A model generated the notes under the pieces. It was not told the DNA's origin. It did not search any database and saw only the letters and a program-made list of their open reading frames with translations. A program made the translations under genes and the position numbers. A stretch of DNA of 62,082 nucleotides from an uncultured Oscillospiraceae bacterium (GTDB lineage: Bacteria > Bacillota > Clostridia > Oscillospirales > Oscillospiraceae): contig CATKZW010000011.1 in NCBI GenBank assembly GCA_949841465.1, positions 1 through 62,082 on the forward strand. The letters run 5' to 3'. Below are positions 43,795 through 51,553 of this stretch, one piece after another; the stretch's first letter is position 1, and the number at the start of each line of letters is the position of its first letter.

Positions 43795-44944
43795 CCAGGT
43801 TGGACCGGAACCAGCCCAGCACTCGGAACTCCCCGGTGGTCTGGGCCAGCTCGTGGAGGGCGTCGTTCACCGCCGGTTCGCCGGGCTGGCCGGTGAACTC
43901 CAGGAAGAACATATACTGCCAGCTCCGCTCGGGCAGGGGCCGGGACTCCAGCTTCACCATGTTCAGCCCGTGCACCGCAAACACGGTGAGTACCTCGTGC
44001 AGCGACCCGGCCTCGTGGGGCAGAACGAACAGGGTGCTGATCTTGTCCGCGCCGGGGCGCAGCTCCAGCCGGGGGGACACCACCACAAACCGGGTGGTAT
44101 TCTGCGTGTTGTGGTTGACGGCTCGGGCCAGGATTTGCAGCCCGTACAGCTCCGCCGCCCGAGCGGAGCAGATGGCCGCCTTGGTGACGTCGCCGCTGCG
44201 GGCCACCATCCGGGCCGAACCGGCGGTGTCCGCCTGGGGCACCTGCTTCCAATCCGGGTGGGCGTTGAGATACCGCTCGCACTGGAACAGCCCCTGCTCG
44301 TGGGAGTAGACGTGGGTGATGGTGTCCAGCGACGCGCCGGGGAGGGCCATCAGGCAGTGCTCCACCCGCACGGTGGTCTCGCCCACCATGTAGCATTCGT
44401 ACTGGGTGAGCAAATCGTAGATTTGCCGAATGCCCCCGGTGGAGCTGTTCTCAATGGGAAGGACCGCGTAGTCCGCCCGCCCCTCCCGCAGAGCCAGAAA
44501 GCAGTCCTCAAACTGCTCCAGCCCGTCCGTGCTGGCGTCCGGACCGAAAAAGTCCAGCGCCGCCTGCTCGCTGTAGGCCCCCGGAACCCCCTGGTACACC
44601 ACTCGGGGCTCGGCCACGGGCTGGCGCTGGTCAGTTTGGGCGTCCAGCCAGCGGCGCAGGCCGGGGTTGTCGGCGCCCTGGCCCATCAGATCCCGCTGCT
44701 GCCGCCGGGAGAGGGCCATGACGGTCTGAAACAGGGTGATGACGGCGGGGCGCAGGGCCTCCCCGGCCAGCTCCCCCTTGTTTTGGAGCACCTGCCGCTC
44801 CCGCTCCTGGTCCAGCACGGGGATGCCCTGGGCGCGCTTGTACTCGCCAACTTTGCGGGTCACGTCCATCCGCCGGCGGAACAGCTCCACCAGCTGGCGG
44901 TCGATGGCGTCGATGTCCTGACGCAGTCGGTGCAGATCGTCCAT
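43778..44944 (-). CDS. pheA: Bifunctional chorismate mutase/prephenate dehydratase (P-protein)
   Basis: A 388-residue enzyme for phenylalanine synthesis. Residues 1-90 are an AroQ-type chorismate mutase (LHRLRQDIDAIDRQLVELFRRRMDVTRKVGEYK). From about 112 comes prephenate dehydratase (VVYQGVPGAYSEQAA, VLPIENSSTGGI, NTTRFVVVS with the catalytic Thr). An ACT domain follows near 300 (KISTLFVLPHEAGSLHEVL, KLESRPLPERSWQYMFFLEF) for feedback by Phe. The start ATG 44944 overlaps the preceding stop (TGATG). The final GVPFS codons and the stop are provided by the right hairpin of repeat copy A, so the tail is element-derived. tyrA is not in the cluster. Confidence 0.96.
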   Translation of the reverse strand: MDDLHRLRQDIDAIDRQLVELFRRRMDVTRKVGEYKRAQGIPVLDQERERQVLQNKGELAGEALRPAVITLFQTVMALSRRQQRDLMGQGADNPGLRRWLDAQTDQRQPVAEPRVVYQGVPGAYSEQAALDFFGPDASTDGLEQFEDCFLALREGRADYAVLPIENSSTGGIRQIYDLLTQYECYMVGETTVRVEHCLMALPGASLDTITHVYSHEQGLFQCERYLNAHPDWKQVPQADTAGSARMVARSGDVTKAAICSARAAELYGLQILARAVNHNTQNTTRFVVVSPRLELRPGADKISTLFVLPHEAGSLHEVLTVFAVHGLNMVKLESRPLPERSWQYMFFLEFTGQPGEPAVNDALHELAQTTGEFRVLGWFRSNLGVPFS

Positions 44945-45432
44945 CAGCGGTACCTCTCCTTCAATTCGGCGTAATGCTCCGCGTTTTTGCGCAGCCCGGC
45001 GACCTCCTCCCCGGTCAGCGGCCGGACCACCTTGGCCGGGCTGCCCACCAGCAGGGAGCCGTCCGGGGCTTCCATCTTGCCGGTGACCACCGCGCCCGCG
45101 CCGATCATGCAGTTTTTCCCAATCTTCGCGCCGTTGAGCAGGACGGCCCCCATGCCCACCACAGTGTTGTCCCCCACGGTGCAGCCGTGGACAATGGCGC
45201 TGTGACCCACCGAGACATAGTCCCCCAAGACGGTGGGAAATACGTCGGAGTGGAGGACGGCGCAGTCCTGGACGTTGCAGCCCCGGCCCAGGGTGATGGG
45301 CCTGCCGTCCCCCCGGATCACGGCGTTGAACCACACGGAGCAGTCCCTGCCCAAAGTGACGTCCCCCACCACGGCGGCGCCGGGTAGGATGACCGCGTCC
45401 GCATCGGTTTTACGAAGTGTTTTTAAATCCAT
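44944..45432 (-). CDS. Gamma-class carbonic anhydrase-like protein (hexapeptide repeat)
   Basis: A 162-residue left-handed beta-helix protein of the gamma carbonic anhydrase family. Repeats such as VVGDVTLGRDCSVWFNAVIRGD carry the motif Arg and Asp, and the metal-type His residues are in CAVLHSD and SVGHSAIVHGCTVG. Length is typical for short forms (YrdA/PaaY-like), many of which have no proven activity. GAGG lies before ATG 45432, and the longer open frame overlaps aroC. It sits between aroC and pheA on one transcript, with a one-base overlap to pheA; why it is in an aro cluster is unclear. Confidence 0.92.
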   Translation of the reverse strand: MDLKTLRKTDADAVILPGAAVVGDVTLGRDCSVWFNAVIRGDGRPITLGRGCNVQDCAVLHSDVFPTVLGDYVSVGHSAIVHGCTVGDNTVVGMGAVLLNGAKIGKNCMIGAGAVVTGKMEAPDGSLLVGSPAKVVRPLTGEEVAGLRKNAEHYAELKERYR

Positions 45433-45451
45433 GGTCAATTCCTCACAGTGT

Positions 45452-46498
45452 TCAAATTCCCAGCAATTCGCAGGCCGCCAACGCCGCCGCCGCCTCAATG
45501 ACGGGCACTGCCCGGTGGACCACGCAGGGGTCGTGCCGGCCCTGGAGCTCCAAAACGGCGTTTTCGTTTTTTGCCATGTCAATAGTAAACTGCTGTCGGG
45601 CGATGGAGGGGGTGGGGCGCATGGTCACCTCAAAGGTGAGGGGCATGCCGTTGGTAATGCCGCCGTTGATCCCCCCGGCGCAGTTCTGCTCCCCCTTGAC
45701 GGAGCCGTCGTCATCCACGTACAGCGGGTCGTTGGCCTCGGAGCCACGCATGAGGCCGAAGGCCACCCCCGCACCGAAGGCCACCGCCTTCACCGCCGGG
45801 ACGGCGAACAGGTACTGGGAGAAGATGCCCTCGGCGTTTTGGCCAAAGTCGGGTGCGCCCAGCCCGGGAGGCAGGCCGAACACCCCGCACTCGATGGAGC
45901 CGCCCACAGAATCCTGGTCGTTTTTCGCCTCCAGGATGGCGGCCTTCATCTCCTCCCCCGCCGCGTCGCTGAGAACGGGGAAATCCTTGGAGGCGGCGGC
46001 CTTCAGGCTGTCCCAGTCCTCCAGAGAGTCGTCATTGATGCCGTAGATGGCGGCGATATGGGCCCCCACGCGCACGCCCTTTGGGGCCAGAATTTGCTTT
46101 GCCACCCCGCCCGCGAACACCAGCGGCGCGGTGAGCCGCCCGGAGAAATGCCCGCCGCCCCGGTAGTCGTTGAAGCCGTTATACCGCACATGGGCGGCGT
46201 AGTCGGCGTGGCCGGGGCGGGCCAGGTCCTTGGTGCGGGCGTAGTCCCCCGAGCGGGCGTCGGTGTTCTCAATGACGGCGCACAACGGCGCGCCGGTGGT
46301 CCTGCCCTCAAACACGCCGGAGAGGATCCGGGGCTCGTCGGCCTCCTTCCGGGCGGTGGACAGGGCGCTCTTCCCCGGAGCCCGCCGGGCCAGGTCGAAC
46401 CGGATGGCGTCCAGGTCCAGTTCTAATCCGGCGGGCACGCCCTCCAGCACCACGCCGACGGCGGGGCCGTGGGACTCGCCAAAAATGGAATATCGCAT
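45452..46498 (-). CDS. aroC: Chorismate synthase
   Basis: A 348-residue FMN-dependent lyase that makes chorismate from EPSP, the last step of the shared aromatic pathway. Marks are the opening FGESHGPAVGVVLEGVPAG, RPGHADYA, FNDYRGGGHFSGRLTAPLV with the conserved RGGGHFSGR, and FGLMRGSEANDP; the reduced-FMN site residues appear intact. Length is a little short of the usual 355-390, but the ends look complete. GGAGC lies before ATG 46498; upstream in the longer frame is repeat copy B, which is not coding. Confidence 0.97.
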   Translation of the reverse strand: MRYSIFGESHGPAVGVVLEGVPAGLELDLDAIRFDLARRAPGKSALSTARKEADEPRILSGVFEGRTTGAPLCAVIENTDARSGDYARTKDLARPGHADYAAHVRYNGFNDYRGGGHFSGRLTAPLVFAGGVAKQILAPKGVRVGAHIAAIYGINDDSLEDWDSLKAAASKDFPVLSDAAGEEMKAAILEAKNDQDSVGGSIECGVFGLPPGLGAPDFGQNAEGIFSQYLFAVPAVKAVAFGAGVAFGLMRGSEANDPLYVDDDGSVKGEQNCAGGINGGITNGMPLTFEVTMRPTPSIARQQFTIDMAKNENAVLELQGRHDPCVVHRAVPVIEAAAALAACELLGI

Positions 46499-46532
46499 AG
46501 TGGAGCTCCTTTCGAAGGTCAAGTTCGCGGGG

Positions 46533-46778
46533 GCCTTCCTTTTTTCTTTGAAAAGAAAAAAGGAAGCGAAAAAAGAAACTTTTGATCCGTTTCTAACGTG
46601 GGCAGTAAATGAAAGAATTGCGTCGGCCACGACACGAGACAAAGAAATATAGAAATTTTTAAAAATTTTTTTATATTACAAATTCGTTGGTAGTCGTGTA
46701 TATACCTTTCGGCGCGGTATACGGCCGTCAGCGGTCTAAAAGTTCTTTTTGGTTCTTTTTCTTTCAAGAAAAAGAACG
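46533..46778. repeat. Hairpin-ended repeat element, copy B (GNAT-aroC gap)
   Basis: About 246 bp. Left hairpin CTTCCTTTTTTCTTT (46535-46549) with complement 46552-46566, base-identical to copy A; right hairpin GTTCTTTTTCTT (46752-46763) with complement 46766-46777. The 64 bases 46687-46750 are identical to copy A. The centre is A+T-rich and diverged. Both copies lie in the same orientation, about 3 kb apart, between genes of one cluster. Confidence 0.85.
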
Positions 46779-46781
46779 GTC

Positions 46782-47315
46782 TTATCCCGTCGCGACCCAG
46801 TACCGCTCCAGGTCGATGTTCTCCCCTGGTTCGTGGACGGTGCTCTCGTATACGCCGCCGGCGGACAGGATGGTGCGGCGGCTTCCCTCGTTGCTGGTAT
46901 AACAGGTGATGAGCACCCTGTCAAGGCCAATCTCTTTACAGTACAGCAGGGCCAGCCGGAGCTGCTCCTTGGCGTACCCCTTCCGGCGTTCACTGGGCCG
47001 GACGGAGTAGCCGATATGCCCACCAAACTGTTCCAAATATTCGTTGAAATAGTGGCGCACGTTGACCATGCCCACCAGCCTGCCGTCGGATTTCCGAACG
47101 GTTAAAAACTGGGTAGCCAGCACCTTCCCCTCCGGAAGGGTGGCGGGGTCGGTGTAGGCCCGCACGTCCGCCAGCCACTCCGACGGGCTTTCCACCCGCC
47201 GAAGGGCGCCGCAGCCGTCCATGGAGCTGTCTGCCTCCCGGCACTCCCGGCGGTAGGCCCACACCTGGTCTAAATATTCCTCTGTGGGGAGGACTAATTT
47301 AATTGCTTCCATCAT
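46782..47315 (-). CDS. GNAT-family N-acetyltransferase
   Basis: A 177-residue acetyltransferase of the GNAT fold. The acetyl-CoA loop is GYSVRPSERRKGYAKEQLRLAL (motif A, R-x-x-G-x-A pattern), preceded by RLVGMVNVRHYFNEYLEQFGGHIG and followed by RVLITCYTSNEGSRRTILSAGGVYE (motif B). The substrate is unknown. Two adjacent ATGs at 47315 and 47312 both suit the GGAGG site; I list the first. It lies between aroA and repeat copy B in the aro transcript, and its stop is four bases outside the repeat's right hairpin. Its role in aromatic synthesis, if any, is not apparent. Confidence 0.9.
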   Translation of the reverse strand: MMEAIKLVLPTEEYLDQVWAYRRECREADSSMDGCGALRRVESPSEWLADVRAYTDPATLPEGKVLATQFLTVRKSDGRLVGMVNVRHYFNEYLEQFGGHIGYSVRPSERRKGYAKEQLRLALLYCKEIGLDRVLITCYTSNEGSRRTILSAGGVYESTVHEPGENIDLERYWVATG

Positions 47316-47371
47316 CGTTTCCTCCATTTGATTTCCGTTACGCAGGGGCGCGGGCGGATGATATCCACCCC

Positions 47372-48610
47372 TTACAGGCGCCGCTCGATTTTTCCGCCCA
47401 GCCGCCGGTACTCCTCCCAGAAGTCCGGGTAGGACTTGGCCACGCATTCCGCTCCGTTGATTGTCACCGGGTTATTACAGCGGGTAGCGGCGATGGCCGC
47501 CATCATGGCGATGCGGTGGTCGTTGAAGCTGTCCACCTTGACGCCCCCAGCCAGCGTCCCCCTTCCCAGAATGGCGAGGGAATCCGCCCCCTCGGTGATG
47601 TCCGCGCCCAGGGCGCGGAGCACCTGGGTGACGGAGGCCAGCCGGTCGCTCTCCTTGATGCGCAGGCGGGCGGCGTTGGTCAGGCAAGTGGTTTCCCCCG
47701 TCCGCAGCGCCGCCATGACCGCCAGCGGCGGCACCAGATCGGGACAGCCGGATACCTCTAGGTTCAGACTCCCCACCGCGCTCAGTTCGATCAGATAAGC
47801 CGTAATCACCCGGTCCCCCTGGATGGAATCGGGGTTCATTCCGGCCACATCCACCGGGCTGCCCAGGAGCTTGGCCGCGTACCAAAACCCGGCCTGGGAC
47901 CAGTCCGCTTCTACTGCAAAGGAATGGGGCTGATAAATCTGCTTGCCGGGGACAAAAAAACTGTTTTCCCTCTCCTCCACGGTGATCCCGAACGCTTTCA
48001 GCACATCCAGCGTCATGTCCGCATACCCCCGGCTCTCCAGCGGAGAGGTGAGGACGATCTCACTGTCCCCGTCCAGCAGGGGCAGGGCGTACAGCAGTCC
48101 AGTGACAAACTGGGAGGACACGTTGCCGGGAAGCCGGTACGTCCCCGGCGTGAGCATTCCCGTGACGGTGAGCGTACCGTCCTTCTGCTCGCAGAAAATC
48201 CCCTTCTCGTCAAACAGGTCGAAGTAGGGCTTCTGAGGCCGCTCCATCAGCCGCCCCCGGCCGGAGAAGATTCCGCCTCCCCGCACGGCCAAAGCCACGG
48301 GAATCAGGAACCGTAAAGTGGAACCGCTTTCCCCGCAGTCCAGCCGGGGATAGGCCAGGCGGCGCAGAGGGGACATGCTGTTCGCCCCCATACCCCGGAC
48401 AGTGACGGAGGAGCCCTCCCGGACAAACTCCGCCCCCAGGCTTTCCAGGCAGTTTATGGTGGCCTCAATGTCCTGGGAGAAGGCCACGTTGGAGATGACG
48501 CTCTCCCCGTCCGCCAGGGCGGCGGCGATGAGGGCCCGGTGAGCCTGGGACTTGGAGGGGGGCGGGGTGACGCTTCCGGATAATTTGGCCGGGGTGATGG
48601 TGATGTCCAT
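47372..48610 (-). CDS. aroA: 3-phosphoshikimate 1-carboxyvinyltransferase (EPSP synthase)
   Basis: A 412-residue enzyme that joins phosphoenolpyruvate to shikimate 3-phosphate. Marks are PPPSKSQAHRALIAAALADG near the start, LDCGESGSTLRFLIPVAL, the substrate loop RLMERPQKPYFDLF, VSSQFVTGLLYALPLL, ESDRLASVTQVLRALG and FNDHRIAMMAAIAA. The active-site segment LDCGESGSTLRFL has Glu-Ser where many enzymes have Asn-Ala-Gly-Thr, so it belongs to a class II-like branch. Length is slightly below the usual 425-430. Confidence 0.96.
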   Translation of the reverse strand: MDITITPAKLSGSVTPPPSKSQAHRALIAAALADGESVISNVAFSQDIEATINCLESLGAEFVREGSSVTVRGMGANSMSPLRRLAYPRLDCGESGSTLRFLIPVALAVRGGGIFSGRGRLMERPQKPYFDLFDEKGIFCEQKDGTLTVTGMLTPGTYRLPGNVSSQFVTGLLYALPLLDGDSEIVLTSPLESRGYADMTLDVLKAFGITVEERENSFFVPGKQIYQPHSFAVEADWSQAGFWYAAKLLGSPVDVAGMNPDSIQGDRVITAYLIELSAVGSLNLEVSGCPDLVPPLAVMAALRTGETTCLTNAARLRIKESDRLASVTQVLRALGADITEGADSLAILGRGTLAGGVKVDSFNDHRIAMMAAIAATRCNNPVTINGAECVAKSYPDFWEEYRRLGGKIERRL

Positions 48611-48649
48611 AGCGGTCTCCTTCCATGGCAGATAAAAAATTTCCGAAGG

Positions 48650-49711
48650 CTACAGCAGCTTCAGCAAATCGGTTTTGGGAATTTGATGGGGTATGGCGTG
48701 CCCCATTTTATCCAGCAGAATGAGGGTGATATCCGCCCCCGCGCCCTTCTTATCCAGCCCAATGGCGGCGGCGTACTCCTCGGCGGTACAGCAAATCGAC
48801 GTGGGCAGGCCCAGCCCGGCCAGGACCTGTTCCAGCCGGCCAGGCAGCTCCGCCGGGGTCACCTGGAGGGTCACGCCCAGCTTGGCCGCGGCGCACATGC
48901 CCGCCGCCACCGCCTGGCCGTGACTCCACTCCACGTAGTGCCCCGCCAGCTCGTAGGCGTGGCCCAGGGTGTGGCCAAAGTTCAAAATCATCCGCAGGCC
49001 GGTGTCCAGCTCGTCGTCCATGACGACTTGCCGTTTAATATCACAGCAGGTATACAAAATGTGTTCAATATCCGCCATCAATTCCCCGCGGGAGGGGCGG
49101 GCGGCCAGGAAGGCAAAGAAGTCCGCGTCCCAGATGCAGCCGTATTTGACCACCTCCGCCATCCCCGCCATGAACACGGGCAGGGGGAGGGTGTCCAGCA
49201 CGTCCGGGTCCATGAGCACCAGGCGCGGCTGGTAGAAGGCCCCGGCCAGGTTCTTCCCCGCTTTCAGGTCCACGGCCACCTTGCCGCCCACGGAGGAGTC
49301 CACCTGGGCCAGCAGGGTGGTTGGGATCTGCACGAAGGCCACCCCACGCAGGACGGTGGCGGCGGCGAAGCCCGCCAGATCCCCCACCACGCCGCCGCCC
49401 AGCGCCACCACGCCGTCGGTGCGGGTCAGGCCGAACTCCATGAAGTCCTCCCACAGCCGGGCCAGCTGGGTGGGATTCTTGCTCTCCTCCCCGGCGGGGA
49501 CAGGGAACAGCTTCGCCTCAAACCCGGCGGCGGCCAGGCTGTCCAGCACCGTTTTGCTGTAAAGGGGGGCCACGCTGCTGTCCGTGACCACGGCCAGCTT
49601 GGCCGCCTTGGGCAGGACGGCGCGGACACGCTCCCCGGCCTGCGGGAGCAGCCCCCGTTCAATCAGGATGTCGTATTCCCGGCCCGGCAGGGCCACGGTG
49701 AGGGTTTTCAT
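48650..49711 (-). CDS. aroB: 3-dehydroquinate synthase
   Basis: A 353-residue NAD- and metal-dependent enzyme that cyclises DAHP to 3-dehydroquinate. Marks are the NAD site VVALGGGVVGDLAGFAAAT, FVQIPTTLLAQVDSSVGGKVAVDL, KNLAGAFYQPRLVLMDPD, and the zinc ligands in MAEVVKYGC (Glu), LNFGHTLGHAYE (His) and SHGQAVAAGM (His). Length is normal. It lies 13 bases after the DUF6054 gene. Confidence 0.98.
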   Translation of the reverse strand: MKTLTVALPGREYDILIERGLLPQAGERVRAVLPKAAKLAVVTDSSVAPLYSKTVLDSLAAAGFEAKLFPVPAGEESKNPTQLARLWEDFMEFGLTRTDGVVALGGGVVGDLAGFAAATVLRGVAFVQIPTTLLAQVDSSVGGKVAVDLKAGKNLAGAFYQPRLVLMDPDVLDTLPLPVFMAGMAEVVKYGCIWDADFFAFLAARPSRGELMADIEHILYTCCDIKRQVVMDDELDTGLRMILNFGHTLGHAYELAGHYVEWSHGQAVAAGMCAAAKLGVTLQVTPAELPGRLEQVLAGLGLPTSICCTAEEYAAAIGLDKKGAGADITLILLDKMGHAIPHQIPKTDLLKLL

Positions 49712-49724
49712 TCCGCTCCCCCCC

Positions 49725-50057
49725 TTACAGCCGGTCCACTATATCGGCCAGCGTGTCCAGGAAGGACTCCTCCCCCCAGGTGTTCACCTTGAAGAACATG
49801 GCCTGGCTGCCCCCGGCGGCGATAGCGGTGAGGCGGAGGTTGTCCCCCTCCCCTGTCAGGGTGAGGGACATGGCCACCCGGTTGCCGCCAAAGGCGCTGT
49901 ACCGCTCGTACATCCGCACCGCCACCCGGACGGGGCCGGCGGTGTAATCCGCGGAGCCCTCCAGGGAAGCGGTAACGCTTCCGTTGAGCACGCCCTGGTG
50001 CAGCCGGGCCAGCGCCGTATCAAAGTCGCCGGTAAACGTTCGCTCCAATTTAGCCAT
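49725..50057 (-). CDS. DUF6054 family protein
   Basis: A 110-residue protein matching the small family I know as DUF6054: start KLERTFTGDFDTALARLHQGVLNGSVTASLEG, middle VAVRMYERYSAFGGNRVAMSLTLTG, end IAAGGSQAMFFKVNTWGEESFLDTL. It is predicted beta-rich with a helix at each end, soluble, without signal peptide. Function is unknown. It lies between aroF and aroB in the aro transcript. This is a curious place for it and could hint at a link with aromatic synthesis or be chance. Confidence 0.82.
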   Translation of the reverse strand: MAKLERTFTGDFDTALARLHQGVLNGSVTASLEGSADYTAGPVRVAVRMYERYSAFGGNRVAMSLTLTGEGDNLRLTAIAAGGSQAMFFKVNTWGEESFLDTLADIVDRL

Positions 50058-50099
50058 TTTGTTGAACTCCTTTCTGCGGCGCTGCCGCGCTGCGCCTGT

Positions 50100-51134
50100 T
50101 CACAACGGCTTCGCGCTCAGCTTTTTACCCATCAGCTCGATCAGCGGATTGAGCCTGCCCATCAGGTGCCGGAACTTCTCCGGGGTGAGGGACTGGGCCC
50201 CGTCGCACTTGGCATGGGGGGGATCGTTGTGCACCTCCACCATCAAGCCGTCTGCCCCCACGGCCACGGCGGCCATGGCCAGCGGCTCCACCATCCAGTA
50301 CATCCCGGCGGCGTGGGAGGGGTCCACCACGATGGGCAGGTGGCTCATCTTCCGGATGGCCGGGATGGCGGACAGGTCCAGGGTGTTGCGGGTGTAGGTC
50401 TCGAAGGTGCGCACCCCCCGCTCGCATAGAATCACGTTCTCATTGCCCGCGGCCATGATGTATTCCGCCGACATGATCCACTCCTCGTAGGTGTTGGACA
50501 GCCCCCGCTTGAGCAGCACCGGCTTGGACAGCCGGCCCACCTCCTTGAGCAGGTCGAAGTTCTGCATGTTCCGAGCCCCCACCTGCACCAGGTCCACCTT
50601 TTCCTCGAACAGCTCGCAGTACCGGGGGGCCATGATCTCGGACACGATGGGCAGGCCGGCGGCGGCCCTGGCCTCCAGCAGCAGCTCCAGCCCGTCGGTG
50701 CCCATGCCCTGGAAGGAGTAGGGGGAGGTGCGGGGCTTGAACGCGCCGCCCCGCAGCAGGGCGGCCCCGGCCTCCTTCACGTCCCGGGCCACGCCGGTGA
50801 TCTGCTCCTCGCTCTCCACCGAGCAGGGCCCGGCGATGACGGTGAACCTGTCCCCGCCGCCGATGGGCACGCCGGACACATCCACCACCGTGTCCTCCGG
50901 GTGGAACTTGCGGTTGGCCTTCTTATAGGGCTCCTGCACCCGCATGACCCGGTCCACGTCCTCGTTCCAGGACAGCTTGTCCATGTCGATGTGGGCGGTG
51001 TCCCCCACCAGCCCCAGGATGGAGCAGCCCACGCCGTTGGTGATGCCCACGGTGACGCCGTGGTCGCGCTCCAGCTGGCGCACAAGGGCCTGAATCCTCT
51101 CCTGGCTGACGCCGGGTTTCATGACAATGACCAT
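50100..51134 (-). CDS. aroF: 3-deoxy-7-phosphoheptulonate synthase (DAHP synthase, type I-beta)
   Basis: A 344-residue enzyme that condenses phosphoenolpyruvate and erythrose 4-phosphate, the entry to the shikimate pathway. Residues 1-70 are the N-terminal ferredoxin-like regulatory domain (MVIVMKPGVSQERIQALVRQL) for feedback. From about 100 comes the catalytic barrel (VIAGPCSVES with the metal Cys, GGAFKPRTSPYSFQG, LKRGLSNTYEEW, DPSHAAGM, GLMVEVHNDP). This is the Bacillus/Thermotoga type. It heads the aro cluster and is preceded by a 31-codon aromatic leader peptide and a terminator. AGGGAG lies before ATG 51134. Confidence 0.97.
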   Translation of the reverse strand: MVIVMKPGVSQERIQALVRQLERDHGVTVGITNGVGCSILGLVGDTAHIDMDKLSWNEDVDRVMRVQEPYKKANRKFHPEDTVVDVSGVPIGGGDRFTVIAGPCSVESEEQITGVARDVKEAGAALLRGGAFKPRTSPYSFQGMGTDGLELLLEARAAAGLPIVSEIMAPRYCELFEEKVDLVQVGARNMQNFDLLKEVGRLSKPVLLKRGLSNTYEEWIMSAEYIMAAGNENVILCERGVRTFETYTRNTLDLSAIPAIRKMSHLPIVVDPSHAAGMYWMVEPLAMAAVAVGADGLMVEVHNDPPHAKCDGAQSLTPEKFRHLMGRLNPLIELMGKKLSAKPL

Positions 51135-51158
51135 AATAAAATCTCCCTTTTCTTTGAA

Positions 51159-51198
51159 AAATAAAAAAGCTCACAGACCGCGCGCGGTCCATGAGCTT
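51159..51198 (-). terminator. Attenuator terminator in the aro leader
   Basis: On the minus strand AAGCTCA pairs with TGAGCTT (plus 51192-51198 and 51167-51173) and, within, GGACCGC-type bases pair with GCGGTC (51076-style inner stem at 51176-51181 and 51184-51189). A T6-A-T5 tract follows. It lies between the leader peptide and aroF. The leader's end, GCGCGTGAG, shares CGCG and TGAG with the terminator's 3' arm and could pair with the 5' arm instead, giving an antiterminator. Confidence 0.85.
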
Positions 51199-51240
51199 CC
51201 CGATGATGCACAAACTCAGGCAGGGCCTGCCGCCCCTCAC

Positions 51241-51336
51241 TCACGCGCCGCGTTTCTCCACGCCAAAATAGCCGGACACGTTAAATCGAGTCCAGCCATA
51301 GGTAAAGGTGAAGCTGTGGGTGTGGGAGAGGGCCAT
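51241..51336 (-). CDS. Aromatic leader peptide of the aro operon (31 aa)
   Basis: A 31-codon reading frame with its own ribosome site (GAGG, eight bases before ATG 51336), inside the leader between promoter and terminator. It encodes Phe at positions 9, 11, 18 and 24, Tyr at 13 and 23, and Trp at 15; the core reads FTFTYGWTRF then SGYFG. That is seven aromatic residues in 31, all within codons 9-24. TGA is at 51243-51241, 43 bases before the terminator stem. By analogy with pheL and trpL, ribosome stalling at these codons when charged aromatic tRNAs run low should let transcription pass into aroF. It is too short for usual gene callers. Confidence 0.85.
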   Translation of the reverse strand: MALSHTHSFTFTYGWTRFNVSGYFGVEKRGA

Positions 51337-51395
51337 GGGGAATACCTCGCTGATTTTGGGATTGGGTCCGTGCCGCCGTGGCACGAATTGAACTG

Positions 51396-51424
51396 ATTAT
51401 ATACTGTTACACGTTAATTTGCAA
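51396..51424 (-). promoter_or_regulatory. Promoter of the aro operon
   Basis: On the minus strand, TTGCAA (51424-51419), a 17-base spacer and TATAAT (51401-51396). The leader from about 51389 to 51135 contains the leader peptide and attenuator. Confidence 0.8.
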
Positions 51425-51493
51425 GAATAAATTGCGGGAATCCGGAATTTTTAGGTAAAGCGCACAGCCGCCGCCGCGGACGCGGCCCTTTCC

Positions 51494-51522
51494 CTTGACA
51501 GTTCGGGGGCGGCGGGGATAAA
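51494..51522 (+). promoter_or_regulatory. cinA promoter
   Basis: TTGACA at 51494-51499 and a GATAAAAT stretch centred near 51519, 16-18 bases downstream, about 30 bases before cinA. Confidence 0.55.
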
Positions 51523-51553
51523 ATGGGAGAAGAAATTTCAAGGAGGCTGGACT

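Noticed and set aside
43699..43896. A short frame with the same first 21 residues as another at 46687
   Set aside because: The shared part is just the identical 64-base block of the repeat. The frames start at TTG without a ribosome site and run into unrelated sequence.
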